Shown: positions 50,591 through 60,515, numbered from the stretch's first letter. The stretch: DNA of 64,000 nt from Oharaeibacter diazotrophicus (GCF_004362745.1 NZ_SNXY01000007.1:558001-622000); one strand, 5' to 3'. Notes: generated by a model from the letters alone, not told the origin. Program-made: numbers and translations.

Positions 50591-51655
50591 TCAGACCTCC
50601 GGCCGCCGCCCCTCGAAGGCGGCCTGGAGCAGCGCGCGGATCGACGCCCGGTCGATCGGCCGCGGGTTGGCGTAGGCGTTCTTCACGGCGATCTCGGCGG
50701 CGCGGTCGAGGTCGGCCTCGGCGATCCCGATCGCCGAAAGGCCGATCGGCGCGCCGACCGCCGTCGCGAAGTCCCAGAGCGCGCCGGCGGCGGTGTCGGC
50801 GCCGAAGGCGTCGGCGATGGGCCGAAGTTCCGCGCCCGCGACCGCCTCGTTGTAGGCGGTGGTGTAGGGCAGAAGCACCGTGTGGGTCTCGGCGTGCGGC
50901 GTGTCGAAGGAGCCGCCGAACACGTGGGCGAGCTTGTGGTGCAGCGCCATCTGCACGTAGCCGAGGGCGGTCGAGCAGCACCACGCGCCGTAGAGCGCGC
51001 GGGCCCGCGCCGCCTTGTCGCGCGGGTCGGCGATCAGCGCCGGGATGCCGTCGCGGAACGCGACGAGCGCGTCGCGGGCCATCAGCGTGATCACCGGGCT
51101 GCGATCCGGCGCGTAGAACGCCTCCATGGCGTGGGCGAGGGCGTTCATCGCCGACGTCACTGTGAGGCCGACAGGCAGGGTGAGCGTGAGGTCGACGTCG
51201 TAGACGACGGTCTCGGGCCGGATCTCCGGCGAACGCTTCGTGGTCTTCTCGCCGTCCTTCGTTTCGCCGAGGATGTCGGTCATCTCCGAACCGGCGTAGG
51301 TGGTCGGCACCACCACCTGGTCGGCGCCGGTGCGCAGCGCGATCGCCTTGCCGAGCCCGGTGGTCGAGCCGCCGCCTAGGGAGACGACGGCGGTCGCGCC
51401 GCTCTCGCGGTAGGCCGCGACCGCCCGTTCCGTCACCTCGACGGGGGTGTGCATCGCCGCGCCGGCGAAGACGCCCGCTGCGAGATCGCCGAGCGAGGCG
51501 GCGAGCGCCTCGGCCTCGCCGTGCTGATGCGGCGTCGACAGCACCAGCGCCCGCCCGTGGCCGAGCCGGCGGACCTCGTCGCCGACGCGGGCGATGGTGC
51601 CGCTGCCGAACACGACGCGGGTGGCAAGGCCCGGGAAGACGAAGCTCTCCATCAT
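50591..51655 (-). CDS. Maleylacetate reductase
   Basis: A 354-residue iron-type alcohol dehydrogenase family protein. Maleylacetate reductase features include FGSGTIARVGDEV at the start, SLGGGSTTGLGKAIAL (nucleotide binding), PTTYAGSEMTDI and HKLAHVFGGSFDTPHAETH. It would reduce maleylacetate to 3-oxoadipate using NADH or NADPH, linking the hydroxyquinol dioxygenase to pcaIJF at 56108-58714. The stop of the upstream hydrolase overlaps its ATG. Confidence 0.88.
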   Translation of the reverse strand: MMESFVFPGLATRVVFGSGTIARVGDEVRRLGHGRALVLSTPHQHGEAEALAASLGDLAAGVFAGAAMHTPVEVTERAVAAYRESGATAVVSLGGGSTTGLGKAIALRTGADQVVVPTTYAGSEMTDILGETKDGEKTTKRSPEIRPETVVYDVDLTLTLPVGLTVTSAMNALAHAMEAFYAPDRSPVITLMARDALVAFRDGIPALIADPRDKAARARALYGAWCCSTALGYVQMALHHKLAHVFGGSFDTPHAETHTVLLPYTTAYNEAVAGAELRPIADAFGADTAAGALWDFATAVGAPIGLSAIGIAEADLDRAAEIAVKNAYANPRPIDRASIRALLQAAFEGRRPEV

Positions 51656-52311
51656 CGTGCGGCTCCCATGGTCGGCGCCCGTCCGGCGGAAAGGTCGGCG
51701 AGGATCGCGTCCAGCATCGCCACCTCGGGGTCCGAGACGGCGTGGGCGCGGCCGGGGAAGAGATCGGCCCTGAGGCGCGCGCCGGTCCGCCCCAGCGACG
51801 CCGCGGCGTCGGCGAAGGCGTCGACCGGGATCCAGGGGTCGGCGTCGGCGCCGGTGAGGTAGATCGGCAGGCCGGCGGCGGCGCGCTCCGGTCGGTCGTC
51901 GTCCCGGACACCGACGCGGCAGCCGGTGAAGGCGGCGAGCGCGTCCGGCGGCGGCAGGCCGCGGCAGACGTATTCGATCGCGAGGCAGGCGCCCTGCGAG
52001 AAGCCGGCGAGCAGCAGCGGCAGCCCGGCATAGGCCGAGCGCGCCGCGGCCACCGCGGCGGCGAGGTGGTCGATCGCGTCGGCGAGTTCGGCCCGCGCCA
52101 CCGCGGTCAGGGGATCGACGGCCCGCGCGGCGTACCACGCGCCGGTCGGGGCGCGCGGCAGCACGAAGGCCACGGACGGCGCGTCGAGCCGCGCCAGCAC
52201 GTGGGACTGCATCTCCTCGGGGCTCTGGCCGCGGCCGTGGACGAAGACGCAGAGCGCCTTCGCCTCCGGGCCGCGCGGGCCGAGGCGGAGCGGGCCGCCG
52301 CCGGACGTCAT
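51652..52311 (-). CDS. Phospholipase/carboxylesterase-family hydrolase (MhqD-like)
   Basis: A 219-residue alpha/beta hydrolase of the phospholipase/carboxylesterase group. LCVFVHGRGQSPEEM holds the oxyanion region, LLLAGFSQGACLAIEY the nucleophile Ser, GADADPWIP the Asp and GRAHAVSDPE the His. In quinone and hydroquinone stress operons a similar hydrolase (MhqD) is encoded next to a ring-cleaving dioxygenase (MhqO), which is the arrangement here. It overlaps both neighbours by 4 bp. Confidence 0.75.
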   Translation of the reverse strand: MTSGGGPLRLGPRGPEAKALCVFVHGRGQSPEEMQSHVLARLDAPSVAFVLPRAPTGAWYAARAVDPLTAVARAELADAIDHLAAAVAAARSAYAGLPLLLAGFSQGACLAIEYVCRGLPPPDALAAFTGCRVGVRDDDRPERAAAGLPIYLTGADADPWIPVDAFADAAASLGRTGARLRADLFPGRAHAVSDPEVAMLDAILADLSAGRAPTMGAAR

Positions 52312-53267
52312 TGGAACGACGCCTCCTCGAGGCCGGCGCGCAGCTCCGCCTCGCGGTCCTTGAACCACGGCGGGAACACCAGCGTCTTGCCGATCTGGCC
52401 CGGCGGCTCGTCCTTGGCCCAACCCTCCGGCGTCGTCCAGGCGAGTTCGAACAGCGCCCCGCCCGGCGAGCGGACGTAGCAGGACTTGAAGTAGTTGCGG
52501 TCCTTCTGCTCGGAGATGTCGGTGAAGCCGAGGCCCTCGATGTGGGCGCGCAGCTTCATCTGGCTCTCCTCGTCGCCGGTGTTGAGGGCGAGGTGGTGGA
52601 TGGTGCCGCCGGCGAGCGTCCAGGTGCCCTGCGGGCTGTCGCGGTCGACCAGCACCTCGACGCGCTGGACGACGCCGTTCGCGTCCGGCACGCGGTAGAC
52701 GAGGCCCTCGTCGGTGTCGGCCTCCTTCTCGAGCGGCAGCGCGATGGTGAGGAAGTCGTCCATGGCGGTGCGGTCGGTGACCGCGACGGCGCCGCCGTAG
52801 ATGCCCTTGATGCCGTGTTCGCGGCCGATGCCCTGGCTCGCGTTGACGATCGGCTCGCGGCCGTCGCCGTCGCTCTCGACCAGCTCGTGCTGGATGCCAC
52901 AGGGGTGGGCGAAGATCACCCGGTCGGCGCCGAAGCGCGTGGTCTTGGTCGCGTCGACGCCGAGGCCGTTCAACCGGTCCTCCCAGAAGGACGCGGCGCC
53001 CTTCGGGATCGACTGCATGATCGAGCGCGACTGGTTGGTGCCGCGCCGGCCGTAGACGCCGGGCTTGCGGAACGGGAAGGTCGTGATGATCGTCGAGGCG
53101 TCGCCGTTCGGCGAGCCGTAGTAGAGATGGTAGACCGGAATGACGCCGTCGAAGAGGACGGTCCGCTTCACCGAGTGCAGACCGAGCGTCTTCGTATAGA
53201 AGTCGAAGTCCTCCTGCGCACCGTCGGTCGACATCGTCAGGTGGTGGTAGCCGCTGACCATGGCCAT
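52308..53267 (-). CDS. Ring-cleaving dioxygenase of the vicinal oxygen chelate family (PcpA/MhqO-like)
   Basis: A 319-residue protein with two glyoxalase-type modules. The metal ligands are expected at the N-terminal His of SGYHHLTM, the His of GTIHHLALNTGD and the Glu of GGALFELAW. The block FYTKTLGLHSVKRTV and the two-module length match PcpA/LinE/MhqO-type hydroquinone dioxygenases rather than catechol extradiol enzymes. It likely opens a (substituted) hydroquinone ring or detoxifies quinols. It is located between the hydrolase and the second intradiol dioxygenase genes. Confidence 0.78.
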   Translation of the reverse strand: MAMVSGYHHLTMSTDGAQEDFDFYTKTLGLHSVKRTVLFDGVIPVYHLYYGSPNGDASTIITTFPFRKPGVYGRRGTNQSRSIMQSIPKGAASFWEDRLNGLGVDATKTTRFGADRVIFAHPCGIQHELVESDGDGREPIVNASQGIGREHGIKGIYGGAVAVTDRTAMDDFLTIALPLEKEADTDEGLVYRVPDANGVVQRVEVLVDRDSPQGTWTLAGGTIHHLALNTGDEESQMKLRAHIEGLGFTDISEQKDRNYFKSCYVRSPGGALFELAWTTPEGWAKDEPPGQIGKTLVFPPWFKDREAELRAGLEEASFQ

Positions 53268-53270
53268 GGT

Positions 53271-54179
53271 TCAAAGCCTCCCTTGGATCCTGGCCCTCTC
53301 CGCCGGCGGCGGACAGAGCACGAGCGTGAGATCGAGCGCGTGCCGGCGCGGTCCTCCGTCCGGCGGCAGCACGCGGTAACGACCCATCAGTTCGGGTTTG
53401 ACCCCGAAGATGGCGTCCCGGCCGATGGCGGGATCCGCCTCGTCGTAGACGTGGGTGGTCAGCGTCTCGAAGCCGTCGGCCGAGACGCGGAAATGGATGT
53501 GGGCGGGCCGCTCCAGCCGGAGGCCGAGCGTCGTCACCAGCCGTCCGACCGGGCCGTCGGACGGCAGCGCGTAGCCGCGCGGCTTGATGGTGGCGAAGCG
53601 GAACCGGCCCTGGAGGTCGGTGCGGAAACGGCCGCGCAGGTTGAACTCGGGCTGGCGGTCCGGCTCCTGGTTCTCGTAGCGGCCGTCGGCGTTGGCGTGC
53701 CAGACCTCGACCGTCGCACCGGCGACTCCCTGGCCGTCGAGGTCGACGATCCGGCCGGTGACGGCGAGCGGTTCGCCCTTGCCGTCACGGGAGATGCTGG
53801 CACCCTGCGCCGTCTCCGGCACGTCGGAGCGGTAGAAGGGTCCGGCCACCGTGTTGGGCGTCGCGCCGGCCGGGCGCCTGGTGTTGAGGTCCTCGACCAG
53901 CGAGGACACGCCGAGCACGTCGGCGAGCAGCACCCATTCCTGGCGCCGGGCGTCGGCGTAGTGGCCGACCTCGGTCAGGAAGTCGATCGCGATGCGGAAC
54001 TCGTCGCTGGTCGGCCGCAGCGCCGTCACCAGCGCGTGCAGCCGCTCGACGGTCGCCTGCGCCGCCTCGCCGAGCCGCGACGGGCCGGCCTCGGACAGCC
54101 GCCGCGCGAACTCCAGGGTAAGCTCCGCCCCCTCCGCCGAACCGTCGGTCCGGCGCGAGCCAGTGTCGTGGCCGTCCAT
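53271..54179 (-). CDS. Second intradiol ring-cleavage dioxygenase (catechol/hydroxyquinol 1,2-dioxygenase family)
   Basis: A 302-residue protein. Fe(III) ligands are visible: Tyr168 in DGRYENQ, Tyr203 in RGYALPSDG, and His227 and His229 in RPAHIHFRV. GPFYRSDVPE differs from GPFH in the enzyme encoded at 43135-44025, so the two probably differ in substrate preference. It is the first gene of the long leftward operon, 93 bp from the divergent LysR gene, and so the most directly regulated. It could act on hydroxyquinol, catechol or a substituted catechol. Confidence 0.82.
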   Translation of the reverse strand: MDGHDTGSRRTDGSAEGAELTLEFARRLSEAGPSRLGEAAQATVERLHALVTALRPTSDEFRIAIDFLTEVGHYADARRQEWVLLADVLGVSSLVEDLNTRRPAGATPNTVAGPFYRSDVPETAQGASISRDGKGEPLAVTGRIVDLDGQGVAGATVEVWHANADGRYENQEPDRQPEFNLRGRFRTDLQGRFRFATIKPRGYALPSDGPVGRLVTTLGLRLERPAHIHFRVSADGFETLTTHVYDEADPAIGRDAIFGVKPELMGRYRVLPPDGGPRRHALDLTLVLCPPPAERARIQGRL

Positions 54180-54235
54180 GCGAGGGGCCTCCCTTCCCCT
54201 GTTTTTTAACGGGATAGCACGTCCCGGAACGGCCC

Positions 54236-54264
54236 TTGATGATTTGTCCGTCCGATAATATAGC
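54236..54264 (+). promoter_or_regulatory. Probable promoter of the LysR regulator gene
   Basis: TTGATG (54236-54241) and TATAGC (54259-54264) are 17 bp apart, in a locally AT-rich stretch between divergent genes. The start of transcription would fall about 2 bp before ATG 54273, and no ribosome binding site is seen, suggesting a leaderless message. The 93-bp region must also hold the LysR operator and the leftward catabolic promoter. Confidence 0.4.
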
Positions 54265-54272
54265 ACTCTGCT

Positions 54273-55223
54273 ATGAAGCTGAACGAGCGACACCTCATGC
54301 AGCTGGCCGCGGTGCTCGACGCCGGCGGCGTTTCCGAGGGCGCGGCGATGTTGGGGCTGACCCAACCCGCCGTCAGCCGGTCGCTCGCCATGCTGGAGGC
54401 CCGCGTCGGCGAACCGTTGTTCCTCAAGGGCCGCCGGCCGTTGCAGCCGACGCCGCTCGGCGCGCAGCTGGCGGCGCAGGGCCGCGTCATCATCGCCGCC
54501 TCGCGCAAGGCGTCGGACGCGGTGCAGGGCTTCGTGCGCGGCACCAGCGGCCTCGTCCGCGTCGGCGGCGTGCCCTTCTTCATGGACGCGATGATCAGCC
54601 GCATGATCGGCGAGTTCCAGACGCTCGAGCCGGAGGTCACCGTCCAGCAGAGCTACCTGAACCTGCCGGAGATGGTCGGCGCCCTCGAGGCCAAGCAGAT
54701 CGACCTCGGCATCGTGCCGATCGGCGTGCTCGACCTCGGCCCCGGCTTCGAGTTCACCGAGATCCTGCCCGGCCGCAATGTCGTCGCCTGCCGTCCGGAC
54801 CACCCGCTGCTGCGCAAGCGTCGGCTCCAGGCGCACGAATTGACGAACTTCCCCTGGGTCGCGCCGCTGCCGGGCTCGCCGCTGATGTCGGACCTGCAGA
54901 TGATCCTGATGAGCATCGGCATGTCCGACCTCAACATCCGCTACTCCGGCGGCTCCCTGATGAGCGTCATCAACTATCTCGCCGAGACCGACGCGCTCGC
55001 CGTGCTGCCCTTCTCGGTGGTGTTCGCCCAGCGCAAGGAGAACCGCGTCACGGTGCTGCCCTACGAGATCCCGCAGCCGAACCGCTCGCTCGGCATCCTG
55101 CGCCGCACGGTCGGGCCGCGCTCGCCGGCGGCCGAACGCTTCGCCGCCTATGTCGCCACCGCCTTCGAGGACCTGAAGCACATCATCAAGCGCCACGAGA
55201 ACGCGGTGGTGTGGGGGCGCTGA
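54273..55223 (+). CDS. LysR-family transcriptional regulator of the catabolic operon
   Basis: A 316-residue protein. The N-terminal helix-turn-helix is clear (DAGGVSEGAAMLGLTQPAVSRSLAMLEARVGEPLF, in two adjacent halves). The effector domain follows from about residue 90. It is divergent from the first catabolic gene, the classic arrangement for LysR activators of aromatic pathways that respond to an intermediate such as a muconate or a phenol. Its stop lies 7 bp from the stop of the convergent IclR gene. Confidence 0.88.
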   Translation: MKLNERHLMQLAAVLDAGGVSEGAAMLGLTQPAVSRSLAMLEARVGEPLFLKGRRPLQPTPLGAQLAAQGRVIIAASRKASDAVQGFVRGTSGLVRVGGVPFFMDAMISRMIGEFQTLEPEVTVQQSYLNLPEMVGALEAKQIDLGIVPIGVLDLGPGFEFTEILPGRNVVACRPDHPLLRKRRLQAHELTNFPWVAPLPGSPLMSDLQMILMSIGMSDLNIRYSGGSLMSVINYLAETDALAVLPFSVVFAQRKENRVTVLPYEIPQPNRSLGILRRTVGPRSPAAERFAAYVATAFEDLKHIIKRHENAVVWGR

Positions 55224-55230
55224 GCCGCGC

Positions 55231-55989
55231 TCACGGCAGCAGGCGGCGCAGCGCGTCGCGGGCGCGCAGGAGTTCGGGCAGGTAGCGCGCTGCGAGGTCG
55301 TCCGTCCCGGCCGCGACGGCGAGGCCGATGTTCATCGCCGCCACCACCCGGCCGCGGGCGTCGACCAGCGGCACCGCGATCGAGCGCAGGCCGATCTCGA
55401 CCTCCTGGTCGTTCACCGCGTAGCCGAGCCGGCGCACCTCCGCGATCGCCGCGAGGATGGCGTCGACGTCGGTCAGGGTACGGGGCGTACGCGACGGCCG
55501 CGGCGCGGCCTCGAGCAGACGGCGGGCGGCGTCCTCGGGGAGGGCGGCCAGCATCGCCCGCCCCATCGAGGTGCAGTAGGCCGGCAGCCGCGAGCCCGGC
55601 ATCAGCGCGATCGTCATCACCCGCCGCTGCGCCGCGCGGGCGACGTAGACGATCTCCGGCCCGTCGAGGATCGAGACCGAACTGCTCTCGCCGATCCGGT
55701 CGGAGAGCTCGTCGAGCAGCGGCTGCACGATCTGCGGCAGCGGCATGGTGGCGAGGCAAGCGGTGCCGAGCCGGAGCACCCGCGGCGTCAGCGTGAAGTA
55801 CTTGCCGTCCCAGTCGGCGTAGCCGAGCTGCGCCAGCGTCAGCAGGCAGCGCCGCGCCGTCGCGCGGTCGAGGCCCGCCGCCGCCGCGACCTCGGCGATC
55901 GACTGTCGCGGTCGGTCGGCGGCGAAGGTCTCGATCACCGCCAGCCCCTTGGCGAGGCCGCCCATGGTGTCGCGCTTCTCGATGGTCAT
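55231..55989 (-). CDS. IclR-family regulator (PcaR-like) divergent from pcaIJF
   Basis: A 252-residue protein from ATG 55989; an upstream start at 56037 exists but would place hydrophobic, Cys-rich residues first. The winged helix is at residues about 10-70 (GGLAKGLAVIETFAADRP, QSIAEVAAAAGLDRATARRCL). The effector domain (GESSSVSILDGPEIVYVARA, SMGRAMLAALPEDA, EIGLRSIAVPL) matches PcaR/PcaU-type regulators of the 3-oxoadipate pathway. It is divergent from pcaI with a 118-bp intergenic region. Confidence 0.85.
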   Translation of the reverse strand: MTIEKRDTMGGLAKGLAVIETFAADRPRQSIAEVAAAAGLDRATARRCLLTLAQLGYADWDGKYFTLTPRVLRLGTACLATMPLPQIVQPLLDELSDRIGESSSVSILDGPEIVYVARAAQRRVMTIALMPGSRLPAYCTSMGRAMLAALPEDAARRLLEAAPRPSRTPRTLTDVDAILAAIAEVRRLGYAVNDQEVEIGLRSIAVPLVDARGRVVAAMNIGLAVAAGTDDLAARYLPELLRARDALRRLLP

Positions 55990-56042
55990 GGCGGTGGTCC
56001 GTGCGATATGAGAACAAAAGCACCATACCGCACACATGGTCT

Positions 56043-56056
56043 GGACGGAACCGTCC
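56043..56056. promoter_or_regulatory. Possible IclR-type operator
   Basis: A perfect palindrome GGACGG-AA-CCGTCC lies in the intergenic region between the divergent IclR gene and pcaI. Position is right for an operator shared by both promoters, but inverted repeats are common in GC-rich DNA, so this is tentative. Confidence 0.3.
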
Positions 56057-56107
56057 GCCGCTCGCTATTTGTCGTCCGGCCGGGCGGGATCCGGCTGGAG
56101 ACATCCC

Positions 56108-56842
56108 ATGGACAAGACCCTTCCGGACCTCGCCGCCGCGGTGGCGGGGATCGAAGACGGCATGACCGTGATGATCGGCGGCTTCGGCGGGTCCGGCGCG
56201 CCGATCGAGCTGATCCACGCGCTGATCGACCGCTTCCGCGCCACCGGCGCCCCGAAGAACCTGACGGTGATCAACAACAACGCCGGCAACGGCCACGTCG
56301 GCCTCGCCGCCCTGATCGAGCAGGGCATGGTGCGCAAGCTGATCTGCTCGTTCCCGCGCTCGGCCGATCCGGTGGTGTTCACCGAGCTCTATCTCGCCGG
56401 CAAGATCGAACTCGAGTTGGTGCCGCAGGGCACGCTCGCCGAGCGCATCCGCGCCGGCGGCGCGGGCATCCCGGCCTTCTACACCCCGACGTCCTTCGGC
56501 ACCGACCTCGCAAAGGGCAAGCCGGTCGCCGAGTTCGACGGCCGCTGCTACGTGCAGGAGCGCTGGCTGAAAGCCGACATCGCGCTGGTCAAGGCCGACG
56601 TCGGCGACACCCTCGGCAACCTGACCTACCGGATGGCGGCGCGGAACTTCAATCCGCTGATGTGCATGGCGGCGGCGCGCGCCTACGTCCAGGTCACGCG
56701 CATCGTCGCGCCGGGCGGCATCGACCCGGAGGCGGTGGTGACGCCCGGCATCTTCGTCGCCGGCGTCGTCGCGGTGCCGAACCCGGCCCAGGAAGAGGAT
56801 CTCAACCGCGCCGGCGCGGTCTACCCGGAGAAAGCGGCATGA
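56108..56842 (+). CDS. pcaI: 3-oxoadipate CoA-transferase subunit A
   Basis: A 244-residue class I CoA-transferase alpha subunit. MTVMIGGFGGSGAP with the Gly-rich CoA-transferase loop and LTVINNNAGNGHVGLAALIEQG are the PcaI/CatI pattern. Together with PcaJ it moves CoA from succinyl-CoA to 3-oxoadipate. ATG 56108 is followed by pcaJ with a 4-bp overlap at the 3' end. It receives 3-oxoadipate from maleylacetate reductase. Confidence 0.9.
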   Translation: MDKTLPDLAAAVAGIEDGMTVMIGGFGGSGAPIELIHALIDRFRATGAPKNLTVINNNAGNGHVGLAALIEQGMVRKLICSFPRSADPVVFTELYLAGKIELELVPQGTLAERIRAGGAGIPAFYTPTSFGTDLAKGKPVAEFDGRCYVQERWLKADIALVKADVGDTLGNLTYRMAARNFNPLMCMAAARAYVQVTRIVAPGGIDPEAVVTPGIFVAGVVAVPNPAQEEDLNRAGAVYPEKAA

Positions 56843-57510
56843 CGGCAAAGCTGAACGCGACCCAGATCGCCTGGCGCGCCGCCCAGGACATCGCCGACGG
56901 CGCCTACGTCAACCTCGGCATCGGCTTCCCGGAGATGGTGGCGCGGTTCCAGCCGCCGGGCCGGCAGGCGATCTTCCACACCGAGAACGGCATCCTCGGC
57001 TTCGGCGAGGCGCCGCCGCCGGGCGAGGAGGACTGGGACCTCATCAATGCCGGCAAGAAGGCGGTGACGCTGAAGCCCGGCACGGCCTTCTTCCACCACG
57101 CCGACAGCTTCGCCATGGTGCGCGGCGGCCATCTCGACGTCGCCATCCTTGGCGCCTACGAGGTCGCGGAGACCGGCGACCTCGCCAACTGGTCGACCGG
57201 CCCCAAGGGCGTGCCGGCGGTCGGCGGCGCCATGGACCTCGTCCATGGGGCGAAGCGCGTCGCCGTCATCACCGAGCACGTCACCAAGGACGGCAAGCCG
57301 AAGCTGGTGAAGCGCTGCAGCCTGCCGCTGACCGGCGTCGGCTGCGTCACCCGGATCTACACCAGCCTCGCGGTGATCGACGTCGAGGGCGGCCGCTTCG
57401 TGCTGCGCGAGAAGCTGCCGGCGCTCGGCCTTTCCGACCTCCAGGCGCTCACCGGCGCCGACCTCCACGTTCCCGGTCCCGTCGCGGACCTCGTCGTGCC
57501 GGAGCTCTGA
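56839..57510 (+). CDS. pcaJ: 3-oxoadipate CoA-transferase subunit B
   Basis: A 223-residue beta subunit. The active-site Glu is expected in IFHTENGILGFG (the ENG motif of class I CoA-transferases). NLGIGFPEMVARF and GGHLDVAILGAYEV are also conserved. It overlaps pcaI (ATGA) and is separated from pcaF by 4 bp, so the three genes form one operon under the IclR gene. Confidence 0.9.
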   Translation: MTAKLNATQIAWRAAQDIADGAYVNLGIGFPEMVARFQPPGRQAIFHTENGILGFGEAPPPGEEDWDLINAGKKAVTLKPGTAFFHHADSFAMVRGGHLDVAILGAYEVAETGDLANWSTGPKGVPAVGGAMDLVHGAKRVAVITEHVTKDGKPKLVKRCSLPLTGVGCVTRIYTSLAVIDVEGGRFVLREKLPALGLSDLQALTGADLHVPGPVADLVVPEL

Positions 57511-57514
57511 CGCC

Positions 57515-58714
<1,200 letters not shown>

Positions 58715-58746
58715 ACGACACCTGCCGCGAGTGCGAACCCGGTGAT

Positions 58747-58780
58747 CCGGGAAAACCCGGCCTCGACCGGGTTTTCCCGG
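58747..58780 (+). terminator. Terminator after pcaIJF
   Basis: A perfect 14-bp inverted repeat (CCGGGAAAACCCGG / CCGGGTTTTCCCGG) with a 6-nt loop follows the pcaF stop by 32 bp. It lacks a long T run downstream, but the stem is very stable and the right distance from the operon end. Confidence 0.65.
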
Positions 58781-58916
58781 GGCTCGACATCCCGGCCGTT
58801 CCGGCCGTCAATCCACCGTCATCGACGCGGGGTTCAAGTGCGCCGACCGTTCGGACGGTGCCGCCCGGCCGATCCGCACGGATGGACGCGACCACGGGGC
58901 GAGGGATCTCGGCGCC

Positions 58917-60434
58917 ATGACCGACACCGTATCGTACGCCCACGCCGTGGTGCCGACGGGCGACGACCGTACGGGGCTGGCCGCCGATCTCGCCGCCCTG
59001 CGGGACGCCGTCGTCGCCGACGGCGAGGCGCGGCGCGCGGCCTTCGCCGCCGCCCACGGTCCGATCGGGCCCGGCATCGCCAATCTCGCCGACTATCTCG
59101 CGCTGCGCCGCCACGACATCCGCCCGCTGCAGCGGGCGCTGATGGCGCGCGGCCTGTCCTCGCTCGGCCGCGCCGAGAGCCGCGTGCTGCCGACGCTCGA
59201 CGCCGTCGCCGTCGCGCTGGCGGCCCTCGCCGGACGACCGGCCCCGGTCGAGGCGCCCGGCGACGACGCCTTCTTCGCCGGCGAGCGCCTCCTCGCCGCG
59301 AACGCCGACGCCGCGCTCGGGCCGCGCCCGGCCGGGCGCGACACCCGCATCATGGTGACGCTGCCGTCCGAGGCGGCCGGCGACCCCGGTCTGGTGCTCG
59401 ATCTCGCCCGCCGCGGCATGGACATCGCCCGCATCAACTGCGCCCACGACGGCATCGTCGCCTGGGAGGCGATGGCGCGCGCGGTGCGCACCGCCGGCGA
59501 GATCGTCGGCCGCCCGATCCGGGTGCTGATGGACATCGCCGGCCCGAAGATCCGCACCGAGGCGGTCGTCGCCGCCGACAAGGCGCGGCGGATCGTCGTC
59601 GGCGACACGTTCAGCCTCGTCGCGGGCGGCACGCCCGAGATCGTCGGCGACGCCGTCGCCGCCGCCAGCGTCTCGCTGCCGGAGATCGTGACGCGGATCG
59701 GCGTCGGCGACCGCGTGCTCTACAACGACGGCAAGATGGAGGCCCGGGTCGAGGCCGCCGACGGCGCGAGCGCGCTCCTGCGCGTCACCCGCGTCCGGGC
59801 CGGCGGCGTCAAGCTCAAGCCGGAGAAGGGCCTCAACCTGCCCGACACCGCGCTCGGCCTCTCCCCGCTGACCGCCAAGGACATCCAGGACCTCGCCGCG
59901 GTGGTCCGCACCGCCGACATGATCGGCTACAGCTTCGTCAGCCGCCCCGAGGACATCGACCTGCTCGAGACCGTACTCGCCGACACCGGACTGGTGCCGC
60001 CGTCGCTCGGGCTGGTCGCCAAGATCGAGCGGCCGGAGGCGGTCGCCAACCTGCCGGCGCTGATGGCGCGCGTCGCCGGGCGCCGGCCGTTCGCCGTCAT
60101 GATCGCCCGCGGCGACCTCGCCGCCGAGATCGGCTTCGAGCGTCTCGCCGAGATGCAGGAGGAGATCCTGTGGCTGTGCGAGGCGGCCTCGGTGCCGGTG
60201 ATCTGGGCGACCCAGGTGCTGGAATCCCTGGTCCGGGACGGGCTGCCGTCGCGCGGCGAGATGACCGACGCGGCGATGGGCGCGCGCGCCGAGTGCGTCA
60301 TGCTCAACAAGGGCCCGCACGTCGGCACCGCCGTCGACGTGCTCGACCACCTGCTGGTGCGCATGGCCGGCCACGTCCACAAGAAGACGCCAATGCTGCG
60401 CGCCCTCGGCGCCTGGTCACCGTCCGACGCGTGA
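58917..60434 (+). CDS. Atypical pyruvate-kinase family protein with N-terminal extension
   Basis: A 505-residue protein. After about 140 N-terminal residues with no match to the normal start, the pyruvate kinase barrel begins (TRIMVTLPSEAA, MDIARINCAHDG). MDIAGPKIRTE, KIERPEAVANL with the catalytic Lys region, MIARGDLAAEIGFERL and WATQVLESLVRDG follow. The usual C-terminal regulatory domain is missing; the protein ends shortly after the barrel. The conserved residues suggest phosphoenolpyruvate/pyruvate chemistry, but this could be a related enzyme with altered substrate. It has no obvious operon partner and faces the ugp-like genes. Confidence 0.7.
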   Translation: MTDTVSYAHAVVPTGDDRTGLAADLAALRDAVVADGEARRAAFAAAHGPIGPGIANLADYLALRRHDIRPLQRALMARGLSSLGRAESRVLPTLDAVAVALAALAGRPAPVEAPGDDAFFAGERLLAANADAALGPRPAGRDTRIMVTLPSEAAGDPGLVLDLARRGMDIARINCAHDGIVAWEAMARAVRTAGEIVGRPIRVLMDIAGPKIRTEAVVAADKARRIVVGDTFSLVAGGTPEIVGDAVAAASVSLPEIVTRIGVGDRVLYNDGKMEARVEAADGASALLRVTRVRAGGVKLKPEKGLNLPDTALGLSPLTAKDIQDLAAVVRTADMIGYSFVSRPEDIDLLETVLADTGLVPPSLGLVAKIERPEAVANLPALMARVAGRRPFAVMIARGDLAAEIGFERLAEMQEEILWLCEAASVPVIWATQVLESLVRDGLPSRGEMTDAAMGARAECVMLNKGPHVGTAVDVLDHLLVRMAGHVHKKTPMLRALGAWSPSDA

Positions 60435-60473
60435 GGCCGAGCGAGGGCCCGCCGCCGGCCGCGAGGCCGAAAC

Positions 60474-60507
60474 CTCGCAAGGTCCCGACGAGTCGGGGCC
60501 TTGCGAG
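60474..60507. terminator. Bidirectional stem-loop between convergent genes
   Basis: A stem CTCGCAAGG / CCTTGCGAG with a further inner pairing (TCCCGA / TCGGGG) lies in the 81-bp gap between the convergent pyruvate kinase-like and ugpC-like genes. It probably serves both as terminator. Confidence 0.55.
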
Positions 60508-60515
60508 ACGGTCGC

